From Chthoniobacteraceae bacterium (GTDB lineage: Bacteria > Verrucomicrobiota > Verrucomicrobiia > Chthoniobacterales > Chthoniobacteraceae), in assembly GCA_947449735.1 (NCBI GenBank), contig CANFTB010000011.1, positions 34,303 through 98,302 on the forward strand: a stretch of DNA of 64,000 nt. The letters are read 5' to 3'. The notes below the pieces were generated by a model. The model saw only the letters and a program-made list of their open reading frames with translations. It did no database searches and had not been told where the DNA came from. This document shows positions 36,799 to 44,995 of the stretch, in pieces. The position numbers and the translations under genes were made by a program. Each line of letters begins with the position of its first letter. Position 1 is the first letter of the stretch.

Positions 36799-38136
36799 AT
36801 GCTGACCATCCCCGGTAGTTCCCGAAAATTCTGCGACGGCATTTCGCGCCGCAATTTCCTGCGCATCGGCGCCCTGGGGATGGGCGGCATCGCGCTACCG
36901 CAGCTCCTGCGCGCCGAATCCGCAGCCGGACGCCGCCCCGGTTCCAAGTCCGTCATCATGATCTACCTCCCGGGCGGTCCTCCGCACCAGGACACCTTCG
37001 ATCTCAAACTTGACGCCCCCTCCGAGCTCCGGGGCGAGTTCAAACCCATCTCCACCAACGTCGACGGACTCCAGATCTGCGAACACCTCCCGCTCCTCGC
37101 CCGCCAGGCCCACCGCTACACTGTGATCCGGTCCCTGAGCGACGCCGCGGGCGACCACTCCGACTTCATGTGCCAGACCGGCCGGCCAAAAGCCAACCAA
37201 CCTCCTGGCGGATGGCCCTCCATCGGCTCCTGCGTATCCCGGGTCCTCGGCCCGGCCGAGCCCGCAGTCCCGGCTTTCATCGGACTCGAGCCGCGCATGA
37301 AGCACCGGCCCTACAATGCCGCCACTTCCGGCTACGCGGGCGTCGCCCACGATGCCTTCCGCCCGGGTCAGGATGCCGCGCAGGACATGGTTCTCAACGG
37401 CATCACCACCGACCGCCTGGGAGACCGCCGCGCCCTCCTCTCCTCCCTCGACAACTTCCACCGCGGGGTCGATTCCCTCGGGCTCATGTCGGGCATGGAC
37501 AGCTTCAATCAAAGCGCCTTCGGAATGCTCACCTCCAGCAGGCTCCTGGACGCACTCAACGTGGAAAAGGAACCCGTATCAATCCGCGAACGCTACGGAA
37601 AGGGCGACCCCAACGTCCACGGCGACGCCGCCCCCATGCTCAACCAGCAGTTCCTTGCGGCCCGGCGCCTCGTGGAAGCCGGCGTGCGCTTTGTGACGGT
37701 CGCCTACGGCTTCTGGGATTATCACAGCAAGAATTTCGAGAACGCCCGCAAGGACCTGCCCCTTTTCGATCAGGCTCTGAGCGCGCTCCTCGTCGACCTA
37801 GACGAGCGCGGCCTCTCGCAGGACGTCAGCGTCGTCGTCTGGGGCGAGTTCGGGCGCACGCCGGTCGTCAACCCGCAGGGCGGCCGCGACCACTGGCCGA
37901 AAGCAAACTTCGCACTCCTCGCCGGCGGGGGCATGAAAATGGGCCAAATCATCGGCGCCACCGACCGCATAGGCGGCGAACCCACAGAACGCCCCGTCCG
38001 TTTCGCCGAGGTCTTCGCCACCCTCTACAAGAACCTCGGCATCGACGTGAACCAGACCACGATCCCCGACCTCACCGGCCGGCCCCAGTACCTGGTCGCC
38101 GACAACTGCCAGCCCCTGCGCGAACTCGTCGGCTAA
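36799..38136 (+). CDS. DUF1501 protein with twin-arginine signal
   Basis: 445 residues. The N-terminal SRRNFLRIGALGMGGIALPQ is a Tat signal. The body matches DUF1501, an alkaline-phosphatase-superfamily-like group abundant in Planctomycetota and Verrucomicrobiota: KSVIMIYLPGGPPHQDTFD, DHSDFMCQTG, VVVWGEFGRTP..GRDHWP. In those phyla DUF1501 genes often pair with a DUF1549/DUF1553 cytochrome-like gene; no such partner is seen here. The catalytic activity is not known. It starts 73 bp after the esterase. Confidence 0.92.
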   Translation: MLTIPGSSRKFCDGISRRNFLRIGALGMGGIALPQLLRAESAAGRRPGSKSVIMIYLPGGPPHQDTFDLKLDAPSELRGEFKPISTNVDGLQICEHLPLLARQAHRYTVIRSLSDAAGDHSDFMCQTGRPKANQPPGGWPSIGSCVSRVLGPAEPAVPAFIGLEPRMKHRPYNAATSGYAGVAHDAFRPGQDAAQDMVLNGITTDRLGDRRALLSSLDNFHRGVDSLGLMSGMDSFNQSAFGMLTSSRLLDALNVEKEPVSIRERYGKGDPNVHGDAAPMLNQQFLAARRLVEAGVRFVTVAYGFWDYHSKNFENARKDLPLFDQALSALLVDLDERGLSQDVSVVVWGEFGRTPVVNPQGGRDHWPKANFALLAGGGMKMGQIIGATDRIGGEPTERPVRFAEVFATLYKNLGIDVNQTTIPDLTGRPQYLVADNCQPLRELVG

Positions 38137-38158
38137 CTGCCTCGGCCCCCTCGCGGAG

Positions 38159-38223
38159 GGCGCGGAGAGAAGTCATATAAACCCATAAAGAAAATCTTTG
38201 ATTCCCCTCCGCGGCTCCGTGCC
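38159..38223. repeat. Dispersed palindromic repeat, copy 1
   Basis: A short element beginning gcgcggaga, then an AT-rich middle with ataaacc, and ending ccctccgcggctccgtgcc (38205-38223). The ends can pair (cgcggag with ctccgcg). A second copy lies at 63804-63869 with the 19-base end identical. It sits just after the DUF1501 stop and may serve as a terminator-like or REP-like element. Confidence 0.7.
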
Positions 38224-38245
38224 GCGTGAACTTCCGTTTTCGGGT

Positions 38246-38599
38246 CTAACCCTCGTCCTCGCGGTTCTGACGTGCCAAAAGCATCCTTTCGTGCTCCGCC
38301 TCCTCCATCCCCTCGCGGATCAATTCCTCACCCAGATTGAGCTCCGGTTCGCCGCGGGAAAACGCGAGACCCGTCCCCTCCATCGAAAGCAAATCCTCCA
38401 AAGGCGCCCCGCCCTCCGCCACCGCGCCGCGCCCGTGCAGTTCGCGGCGCGCCTCGGCCCAGTCTGCCGAAGTCGGCTCCGCGTGCTCTTCGATCTCCGC
38501 CACTTCCCAGGCCCTTTTCTGAACCAAATCCACATCCGGAGTCCCCAACCCCTCCGCCCCCACCAGGATCTTCGCCGTCACAGGTCTGCGCATGTTCAT
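38246..38599 (-). CDS. Small acidic hypothetical protein
   Basis: 117 residues if started at MNMRRPVTAKIL; 128 if started at 38632. The segment VQKRAWEVAEIEEHAEPTSADWAEARREL recalls the helical pattern of DUF2934-like and other verrucomicrobial small proteins (Arg-Ala-x-Glu..W..A..EL), but I do not recognise it with certainty. The C-terminus is strongly acidic and helical. There is no signal peptide or membrane helix. It stands alone, tail-to-tail with the DUF1501 gene. Confidence 0.5.
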   Translation of the reverse strand: MNMRRPVTAKILVGAEGLGTPDVDLVQKRAWEVAEIEEHAEPTSADWAEARRELHGRGAVAEGGAPLEDLLSMEGTGLAFSRGEPELNLGEELIREGMEEAEHERMLLARQNREDEG

Positions 38600-38815
38600 A
38601 CCCACCAGTACGCGCGCCCGGCGGGATTGCAACGGGACTCAAATCCGGGGCGCACGCCTCTTTCCGAGCCCGAACGCCCGCCGCCAGAGTAAAAACACCA
38701 GCCCCTTACGCCCCCCGGGCGGGTTTCGGCGCAGCCGCAGACCGGGAGTTCCCACTAGCCAAATCCAACCTCGTTCCGGTTACGAACTCCAGCCCCGCCC
38801 GCCGAAGCACCCTCT
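38600..38815. other. Intergenic, no gene seen
   Basis: About 215 bp of GC-rich DNA between the small hypothetical gene and the end of the LarA-like gene, both on the minus strand. It should hold the promoter of the hypothetical gene; no specific signal was recognised. Confidence 0.4.
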
Positions 38816-40105
38816 CTACATCTCCCGAGCCCAGTCCGGCCGCTGCCGCAGGTGAAACAGCATCTCCCCGGCCTTCGGCACGTGCAGAATCCCCTCGTCC
38901 TCCCTGCCCGCAAAGTCCTCCACGCGGATCGAAGCCGGATCCCGGTACCCGAGGTTCACCGCCCTGCATTCCGCCTCCGGAATGCCCGTAGCCAGAGTCA
39001 CCTGCACCCGGCAGTGCTCCACCCCGTTTTCGTAGGTGCCGATCCCCCGGACATGCGTCGAGTGCGCGATCGTCCCCCAGGGGTAGTCCTTGAACCGGTC
39101 CCACTGCTTCAAAAAGTAATCCCGGCAGTGGTAGCCGATCTCCCGGATCAGCTTGCCGTGCGTCGCCGAAATCTCGTGGATGTGCGGGGCGTAAATGATC
39201 AACTCGCCGCCGTCAGCCACCACGGGCTCCAGCTTGTACATGCACTTTCCGCCAACCCATAACTCGTCGTACATCGCCGGGGCGCAGGACAGCACCGTGT
39301 GGAAGGGCTTGCCCTTGTATTCGATGTGCAGCGAGCGCGAAAGCTCGCTTGCGGCGTCCCACGCGCCCTCCGGCGTGCCGCAATAGAGTCCCGCGAGATG
39401 CCCGTGGTCCACGACCATCGCGAGGCAGGTCTTCGGCACCGGCACCAGGGCGGCCGCGCGGTCCACCACCTTGCGCACCGGCGTCCATTTGTTGCCGATG
39501 ATCATCGGGTTGGTCACCACGGCGCCGAGCCAGTGGAAGAAATTCAAAATCTCGGGCCCGCTCACTCCCGGGAACAGGTACTTGTTCCCGCCAGAAAACC
39601 CAACGACCTCGTGCGGAAACACAGGGCCGCAAATGATAATGCGGTCGTACCCGAGCACGCTCGCATTGATGTCGACCGGCACGTCCATCGCAAACAGACC
39701 GCCGCTCAACTCGTTGATCTCCGCGCTCGGAATCACCCCGATGCGCTTCAGCGCCGCGGGATTGTCCCACTCGTGGTTGTGGAACCCAACGGCCGCGTAC
39801 TTCGAGCGGCGCTCTTCAAGCGTGATATCGAGCCGGTGGCAGATCGCCTCCTCGCTCATGGGCTGGTGGGTCCCCAGCGCCACCATCACGTCCAGCCCGC
39901 GCACCGCCCCCCCCAGATGCGCGTGCAGGGTCTGGAACAACAATCCGACCGGACAGGTGCGGGTCGCGTCCGGAATAATCAGGACGACCCGCTTTCCGCG
40001 GAATGCATCCAGCGGACAACCCTGCGCCACAAGCCGGGCGACCTCCTCCGGAGAGACGCTCGACCCGGCCGCGGCGACAGAGGAAATGGGGGGGGGCAGG
40101 TTCAC
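38816..40105 (-). CDS. LarA-like nickel-pincer (NPN) racemase/epimerase
   Basis: 429 residues from a GTG start at 40105, chosen because AGGAGGA lies 5 nt upstream; an upstream ATG (40147) would overlap the peroxiredoxin gene. It belongs to DUF2088/LarA. Active-site residues fit lactate racemase: His in GTHQP (LarA H108), and in FPHEVVGFSGGNK the His is followed 10 residues later by Lys (H174, K184 of LarA) and 26 residues later by His in NFFHW (H200, nickel ligand). So it should bind the nickel-pincer nucleotide covalently. Substrate is unknown; family members act on several 2-hydroxy acids and sugars. No larB/C/E cofactor genes are in the window. Confidence 0.9.
   Translation of the reverse strand: MNLPPPISSVAAAGSSVSPEEVARLVAQGCPLDAFRGKRVVLIIPDATRTCPVGLLFQTLHAHLGGAVRGLDVMVALGTHQPMSEEAICHRLDITLEERRSKYAAVGFHNHEWDNPAALKRIGVIPSAEINELSGGLFAMDVPVDINASVLGYDRIIICGPVFPHEVVGFSGGNKYLFPGVSGPEILNFFHWLGAVVTNPMIIGNKWTPVRKVVDRAAALVPVPKTCLAMVVDHGHLAGLYCGTPEGAWDAASELSRSLHIEYKGKPFHTVLSCAPAMYDELWVGGKCMYKLEPVVADGGELIIYAPHIHEISATHGKLIREIGYHCRDYFLKQWDRFKDYPWGTIAHSTHVRGIGTYENGVEHCRVQVTLATGIPEAECRAVNLGYRDPASIRVEDFAGREDEGILHVPKAGEMLFHLRQRPDWAREM
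40088..40096. repeat. G9 homopolymer in the first codons of the LarA-like gene
   Basis: Nine consecutive G on the + strand, read as CCC-CCC-CCC in codons 4-6 (Pro-Pro-Pro) of the LarA-like gene. Runs of this length at a 5' end can slip during replication and switch the gene off. Confidence 0.8.
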
Positions 40106-40118
40106 AGAAGTCCTCCTA

Positions 40119-40751
40119 CTAGTGCTTGGAGAGATAATCGGCCACACCCGCGTGGTCGGCTTTCATGCCGTCTTTTCCGGCGGACCAGTTGGCGGGGCAG
40201 ACTTCGCCGTGGGTTTCAAAGAAGTTCAGCGCATCAACAATACGCAGCGCCTCGTCGACGCTCCGGCCGAGCGGCAGATCGTTCACGACCTGGTGGCGCA
40301 CGACGCCGGCCTTGTCGATGAGGAAGAGCCCGCGGTAGGCGATCATCTCGGAGGAGGCGGTCAGGCGGCCGTCTTCGTCCACACCGTACTCGCCGTTGAG
40401 CACGTCGTAGGCGGAGGAAATGGTGCGGTTGGCGTCGGCCACGAGCGGGTATTTCACGCCCTGGATGCCGCCGTGGTTTTTCGGGGTCTGCAGCCAGGCC
40501 CAGTGGCACTGCTCGGTGTCGGTGGAAACCCCGACGACGGCGGTGTGGCGGCTGGCGAACTCAGCGAGCTTTTCCTGAAAAGCGTGCAGCTCGGTGGGGC
40601 AAACGAAGGTGAAATCCTTCGGGTAGAAAAACAAAACGACGTTCTGTTTTCCTTCGAACTGCTCGAGGGAGAAGTTGCTGACGAATTCGCCGCCATTGAC
40701 CACGGCGGGGGCGCTGAAGTGAGGAGCTGGTTTTCCAACAAGTACGGACAT
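40119..40751 (-). CDS. Typical 2-Cys peroxiredoxin (AhpC/Prx1 type)
   Basis: 210 residues. Peroxidatic C51 lies in DFTFVCPTEL, and resolving C185 in GEVCPANW near the C-terminus; YPLVADANRTISSAYDVL and YRGLFLIDKAGVV are family blocks. It reduces hydrogen and organic peroxides in the cytosol using a thioredoxin or AhpF-type reductant (none adjacent). It lies 13 bp upstream of the LarA-like gene and they are probably one transcript. The leader has no Shine-Dalgarno and is built of AAACCC-like repeats. Confidence 0.95.
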   Translation of the reverse strand: MSVLVGKPAPHFSAPAVVNGGEFVSNFSLEQFEGKQNVVLFFYPKDFTFVCPTELHAFQEKLAEFASRHTAVVGVSTDTEQCHWAWLQTPKNHGGIQGVKYPLVADANRTISSAYDVLNGEYGVDEDGRLTASSEMIAYRGLFLIDKAGVVRHQVVNDLPLGRSVDEALRIVDALNFFETHGEVCPANWSAGKDGMKADHAGVADYLSKH

Positions 40752-40792
40752 AGGTTTGATTTGGGTTTGGGTTTAAGTTGCGGTTGGGTTTG
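40752..40792. repeat. GGGTTT-like repeats in the peroxiredoxin leader
   Basis: Immediately upstream of the peroxiredoxin ATG the + strand reads as imperfect GGGTTT units (40753-40774 and 40782-40792), i.e. AAACCC on the coding strand. The leader is therefore unstructured, C/A-rich and lacks a ribosome site. Confidence 0.7.
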
Positions 40793-40827
40793 AGAAAAGA
40801 AGCAGAGGCGGCTTGAAAGAAACCGCC

Positions 40828-41895
40828 TCAGGCCTTGAGGCAGTCGTCCAGGGCGGCGAGCAACTCTGCGATATCGGCCTCGGTTTCGTCGCCCATGTTG
40901 GAGAGACGGAAGGTCTTCCCCTTGAGCTTGCCGTATCCGCCGTCGATGATGAAGCCGTGGCGGCTTTTCAGGTTCGAGAGCAGCGCGGCCACGTCGATGT
41001 CGCGCGTGTTCGCCACGCAGGTCAGCGACTTGGAGCGGTAGCCTTCCGGGGCGAAGAAATCAAACCCGTGGCGGCGCACCCAGTCGTGCACCATCGCATT
41101 GGTTTTCGCGTGGCGGGCATGGCGCGCGGCGACGCCCTCGGCGAAGATGTCCTCGAGTTTCGAGGCGAGCGCGTAAAAGTGGGAAATCGAGGGGGTGGAG
41201 GGGGTCATGTCCTCCGCCTGATTTTTCTGAAACTCGATAAAGTCGAAATAGTAGCCCCGGCCCTGCACCGCGGCGGCGCGCTCCATCGCACGCTGGCTGG
41301 CGGCAAACAACGCGAGCCCAGGGGGCATCGCGAGCGCCTTCTGCGAACCGGTCAGCAGCACGTCGATCCCGAGCTCGTCCATCGGAATCGGCACCACCGA
41401 GAAAGAGGACACGCTGTCCACGACCAGACGCACCTCGGGAAAGTCGCGGAGCACCTCTGCGATTTCCGCCAAAGGAGACATCACCCCCGTGGAGGTTTCA
41501 TTGTGGATGAGGGTGACGGCTTCAAAGCCCCCCTTCTCCAGGTGCGCCCGCACCTGCTCCCCACGGACGGGCTGCCCCCACTCCACCTGCAGTGCAACGG
41601 CGTCCTTGCCGCAGCGCTTGGACACGTCGAGCCACTTGTCCGAGAACGCTCCGCACATGCAGTTCAGGACCTTCCCCGAACCCACGAGGTTGCGGACAGC
41701 GCCCTCCATCACTCCCCAGGCAGAGGAGGTGGAGAGAAAAACGGGCTGTTTGGTCTGAAAAAGTTCCTGCAGGAGGGGCTGCATGCCGCCGTAGAGCTTT
41801 TTGAAGTCGCCGCTGCGGTGGCCCATCATGGGTTTGCAAAAGGCGGCGAACGTTTTTTCAGAGACCTGAACCGGACCTGGGATGAATAGTTTCAT
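40828..41895 (-). CDS. Class V aminotransferase (alanine-glyoxylate / serine-pyruvate type)
   Basis: 355 residues of fold-type I, class V. The start FIPGPVQVSEKTFAAF and MGHRSGDFKKLY are typical of the serine-pyruvate/alanine-glyoxylate group. HNETSTGVMSPL, VVDSVSSFSVVPIPMDELGIDV and TGSQKALAMPPGLA with PLP lysine K186 complete the cofactor site. Likely uses serine or alanine as amino donor and glyoxylate or pyruvate as acceptor; 3-phosphonopyruvate-type activity is an alternative. It lies 76 bp upstream of the peroxiredoxin on the same strand, without evident functional link. Confidence 0.88.
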   Translation of the reverse strand: MKLFIPGPVQVSEKTFAAFCKPMMGHRSGDFKKLYGGMQPLLQELFQTKQPVFLSTSSAWGVMEGAVRNLVGSGKVLNCMCGAFSDKWLDVSKRCGKDAVALQVEWGQPVRGEQVRAHLEKGGFEAVTLIHNETSTGVMSPLAEIAEVLRDFPEVRLVVDSVSSFSVVPIPMDELGIDVLLTGSQKALAMPPGLALFAASQRAMERAAAVQGRGYYFDFIEFQKNQAEDMTPSTPSISHFYALASKLEDIFAEGVAARHARHAKTNAMVHDWVRRHGFDFFAPEGYRSKSLTCVANTRDIDVAALLSNLKSRHGFIIDGGYGKLKGKTFRLSNMGDETEADIAELLAALDDCLKA

Positions 41896-42064
41896 GGAGC
41901 TTTGGGCGGCGCCTGGGCCGCGAGAAATGGAGATGAAATCGGAAGATGGGGGCGTGCATCAATCCTGAACTCACGAAAGAACAGCTGCAAGGCACGCCCG
42001 GAGGGGGTTCGGGGGGCAACCTGACACCCACACCGCTCCTCGAGGGCCCTACCGGCGGACGGGC

Positions 42065-44218
42065 CTACACCATCCAGTTCTCCAGCGCGTACTCCCTCCG
42101 GGTGAGCTCGAACTCCACGGGCACCCTTTCGGGGTAGCATTCGCGCTCCAGACCGCCCTCAAAAACCTTGACCTGAAAACGCACCGTTTTGTCGCCGTTG
42201 AGTCTGAGCTTCGACAGCGGGATTTCCAGCTCCACCACATCCTTGGCCGCCAGCCCTTCATACTCTGAGGAGGCTCCGTCCGGCCCGGTCCACGTGTAGC
42301 TCCCCTGTCCGGTCGGTTCCAGCTTGGGAAGCGAAACCACACAGGGATTCTGGCCGTGAAACTCAATCCGCACAGAGGTTCCCTCCCAGCGCTCGAGGTC
42401 CAGCCGGAGATAGAGCGACTTCGAGTCGTTTCCAAAGTAAAACCGCTTCAGCATCCGCCCCGACCGGTACATGGCCCCCTGCTCGCTGCCGGCAATGTAG
42501 CAACCGGCCCCCATCCAGTCGAAGTAGGAGGAGCGCCTCCCGGAAAGGGTCCGGGTCACGGGGTGCTCCGGCCTGCTGTACAGAGGAGCCACGCGCATCG
42601 CGGTGATCGGCTCCTCCAGGGCGGCGGGAGGCAGCTGGCCGCACAAGTTGTAGACGTTCTTGAGATGCTGCCGGAAAAGGTCGTCAAACAGGGCGTCGTT
42701 CTCCGTCGAAAAATCGGGCCCGTACCACCAGAACCAGTCGCTGCCCTCGGCCGCGTAAATCTCCTGAAGCGCCGCCTTCTGCACCTCGGGGGCGAGCTTG
42801 CCCCCGTCCATCTGGCGCTGCAGAAACTCACGCGTGTCTCCGAGGAGATTCCACGCCCGGTTCTCCTCGTCCTCGCCGATCCAAATGTCAAAATTGCTGG
42901 AAATCCAGGACCCCGAGTGCAGGGCTCGGGATTTCCGCTCCGGCGGTTCCTCCTTCAGATAGGCCTCAATCGTGGTGTTTTTCAGCAGAGGCTCCGCCAG
43001 CACCCCCTTGTAGAGGGCCCTGAGGAAGGCCTGGCCGCCGTCCGGGAATGTTTCCCAGGCGTTTTCCCCGTCGAGAATCAGGGGAATCACCCCCTTGTTC
43101 CCCGGCAGGGCGTTCGCGATGTTCCTCAGATGGTGCAGCAGATGGTTCGCGGCATCCTCCGGCTTGTTCTTCGCCGCCATGAAACCGATGAAGTCGGAGA
43201 GCGGCTTTTCCCTGAAAACGGCGTTTACGGAAACCCCGGCATGCTCCACCTCCCAGCCCCTGAAAAGCTCCAGGTGGTCGGGGTTGCTCCCGTGGGTTTC
43301 GGGATCCCTCGCCAGCGAACGGAACAACACCTCCTCGTCGGAGCAAAAATACTGGATGCCGGCGTTTTTCAGCAGCGGCACCAGTTCCGGCGCCACCGAC
43401 CCCTCGCTGGGCCAAAGCCCCCGGGGCGCGCGTCCGAACATCTCCTTGTGCTGCTCCACCGCCAGGCTCAGATGCGCCGCGGCGTCCTGCGGCCAGTGGA
43501 ACCGGCGCGGAAAATGGCGCCCGGGCATGCAGCGCTCGGCAAAATTGCTGTCGTAAACCAGAGGCAGAATCGGGTGGTAGAACGGCGTCGTCGTGATCTC
43601 CGCCTGGCCGCGAGTTTCGGCGTCGCGGTAGAGCGGGATGATTTTCCGCAAAATGGCGCCGTGGATCTCCAGCACCCGCAGCTTTTCCTCCTCGGTAAAA
43701 TTGCGCCCCTTGTTCTTGAGCTCCACCAGTTCCGGAAACATGGCGTCCGCGGTGTACCCGCACCAGGCCAGGTTGAACCAGGTCTGCAGATCCAAAAACT
43801 CCTGCGCCGACCAGTAGCGCATGCCCCGCCGGGCCTCTTCCCGCTCGAAGGTGAACCCCCGCTTGTTCAGCAGCTCCCAGTACCGGGGGAAAGGCTTCAC
43901 CATGTTGTCCCAGTTGATCTTGAAAAAGTTCTCCAGGATCGAAAGCCGCTCGTGCTCGTCCAGCGCCGCAGCGGGCTTGCGGGACCAGTCCATCCACAGG
44001 TCATGGACGGAACCCTCCGCGAGCTCCTTGATTTGCAGCAACAGGACCGGGGTCATGTTGAAATTCACGCGGATCCGGGGGAACTCCTCGATGATCGCGA
44101 CCATGTCCAGGTAGCCCTTCACCGCGTGCAACCTCACCCAAGGCATGACGGCAGTGCGGGATGCCGGGTTCACGTAGTAGGGCTGGTGCATATGCCAGAG
44201 AAAAACAGCGTGAGCCAT
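42065..44218 (-). CDS. Glycoside hydrolase family 57 (amylase / glucanotransferase type)
   Basis: 717 residues from MAHAVFLWHMHQPYY; the frame extends upstream but homology starts here. GH57 region 1 HMHQP (H11, Q12, P13), region 3 GLWPSEGSVAPEL with the likely nucleophile Glu near 270, and region 4 LILDGENAWE with the likely acid/base Asp near 384. A C-terminal beta domain (about 560-717) follows. No signal peptide is present, so it probably acts on cytosolic glycogen or maltodextrin. Exact activity (alpha-amylase, 4-alpha-glucanotransferase, branching) cannot be decided by eye. Confidence 0.9.
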   Translation of the reverse strand: MAHAVFLWHMHQPYYVNPASRTAVMPWVRLHAVKGYLDMVAIIEEFPRIRVNFNMTPVLLLQIKELAEGSVHDLWMDWSRKPAAALDEHERLSILENFFKINWDNMVKPFPRYWELLNKRGFTFEREEARRGMRYWSAQEFLDLQTWFNLAWCGYTADAMFPELVELKNKGRNFTEEEKLRVLEIHGAILRKIIPLYRDAETRGQAEITTTPFYHPILPLVYDSNFAERCMPGRHFPRRFHWPQDAAAHLSLAVEQHKEMFGRAPRGLWPSEGSVAPELVPLLKNAGIQYFCSDEEVLFRSLARDPETHGSNPDHLELFRGWEVEHAGVSVNAVFREKPLSDFIGFMAAKNKPEDAANHLLHHLRNIANALPGNKGVIPLILDGENAWETFPDGGQAFLRALYKGVLAEPLLKNTTIEAYLKEEPPERKSRALHSGSWISSNFDIWIGEDEENRAWNLLGDTREFLQRQMDGGKLAPEVQKAALQEIYAAEGSDWFWWYGPDFSTENDALFDDLFRQHLKNVYNLCGQLPPAALEEPITAMRVAPLYSRPEHPVTRTLSGRRSSYFDWMGAGCYIAGSEQGAMYRSGRMLKRFYFGNDSKSLYLRLDLERWEGTSVRIEFHGQNPCVVSLPKLEPTGQGSYTWTGPDGASSEYEGLAAKDVVELEIPLSKLRLNGDKTVRFQVKVFEGGLERECYPERVPVEFELTRREYALENWMV

Positions 44219-44437
44219 GCCTTCCACAGTTAGGGGGTTGCAGGCGCCGCCGCAACCCCAAGCATCAAAAACGCCCCCGAAAAGGCCGGGCAAGGCCATT
44301 CCCGAGACTTTTGCCCCACCTCCTCAAAGGGGCCCATGACGCCCGCCCTGTCGCCATCCCCCAAAAACTTGCGTTTATCCTGCAAACAACCCGACGCTTG
44401 CGGGGTTAAAGAAGAGCAGACCAATACCCCATCCCAT
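44219..44437. promoter_or_regulatory. Divergent region, GH57 / HMA-like protein
   Basis: 219 bp between divergent genes, which must carry both promoters. No metal-responsive operator such as a CueR or CsoR palindrome was recognised. Confidence 0.35.
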
Positions 44438-44932
44438 ATGAAAACAACCTCCCTCATCGCCTCCCTTTCCCTGGCCCTCACTCTGGCGGCCAGCGCCGAC
44501 TCCTCCATCGTCCTCAACGGCGTTCACAACTGCTGTAAGAAGTGCACCACCGGGATCACCTCCGCCGTGGCCAAAGTGGCGGGAGCCACCGCGCAGGTGG
44601 AGGAAAAGGACACCAAGGTCACCGTCACCGCCAAGGACGAAGCCACGGCCAAGCTGGCGGTCGCCTCCCTGGTGAGCGGCGGCTATTTCGGCGAAGGCGC
44701 CGTGGCCCCGGCTGTCGCCGATGCGAACGTCAAGTCCGCCACCGTGAGCGGCGTGCACCTCTGCTGCGGCAAGTGCGTCAAGGCCGTCGAAAGCGCCATT
44801 ACCGCGGTGAACGGGGTCAAGAGCCACACCGCCACCAAGGACGCCCCGACCTTCACCGTCGAAGGCGAGTTCAACACCAAGGCGCTCGCCGCCGCCCTCA
44901 ACAAGGCCGGCTTTAGCGGCAGCATCAAGTAG
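44438..44932 (+). CDS. Exported protein with two HMA-like CCxxC domains
   Basis: 164 residues. Signal peptide MKTTSLIASLSLALTLAASA. Two tandem heavy-metal-associated-like domains of about 75 residues follow, each opening with a matched motif: GVHNCCKKC (C32, C33, C36) and GVHLCCGKC (C109, C110, C113). Each is followed by helix AV..ITAV or AVAKVAG and a VTVTAKDEA-type strand. Classical HMA uses M-x-C-x-x-C; here the Met position is a leucine/asparagine-Cys and the pair is CCxxC. It likely binds copper or another soft metal in the periplasm. It converges on the DUF1080 gene. Confidence 0.8.
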   Translation: MKTTSLIASLSLALTLAASADSSIVLNGVHNCCKKCTTGITSAVAKVAGATAQVEEKDTKVTVTAKDEATAKLAVASLVSGGYFGEGAVAPAVADANVKSATVSGVHLCCGKCVKAVESAITAVNGVKSHTATKDAPTFTVEGEFNTKALAAALNKAGFSGSIK

Positions 44933-44995
44933 GCGGGCCCTTTACTCACGCCCCGTCCGCCGCGCGCGGCCGGGGCCCGGCGGCCACTGCGCCGT

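Noticed and set aside
37170..38180. 336-codon Arg-rich frame inside the DUF1501 gene
   Set aside because: Overlaps DUF1501 in another frame and is almost only Arg, Pro, Ala and His.
42356..44233. 625-codon + strand frame opposite GH57
   Set aside because: Low-complexity antisense translation; GH57 motifs lie on the minus strand.
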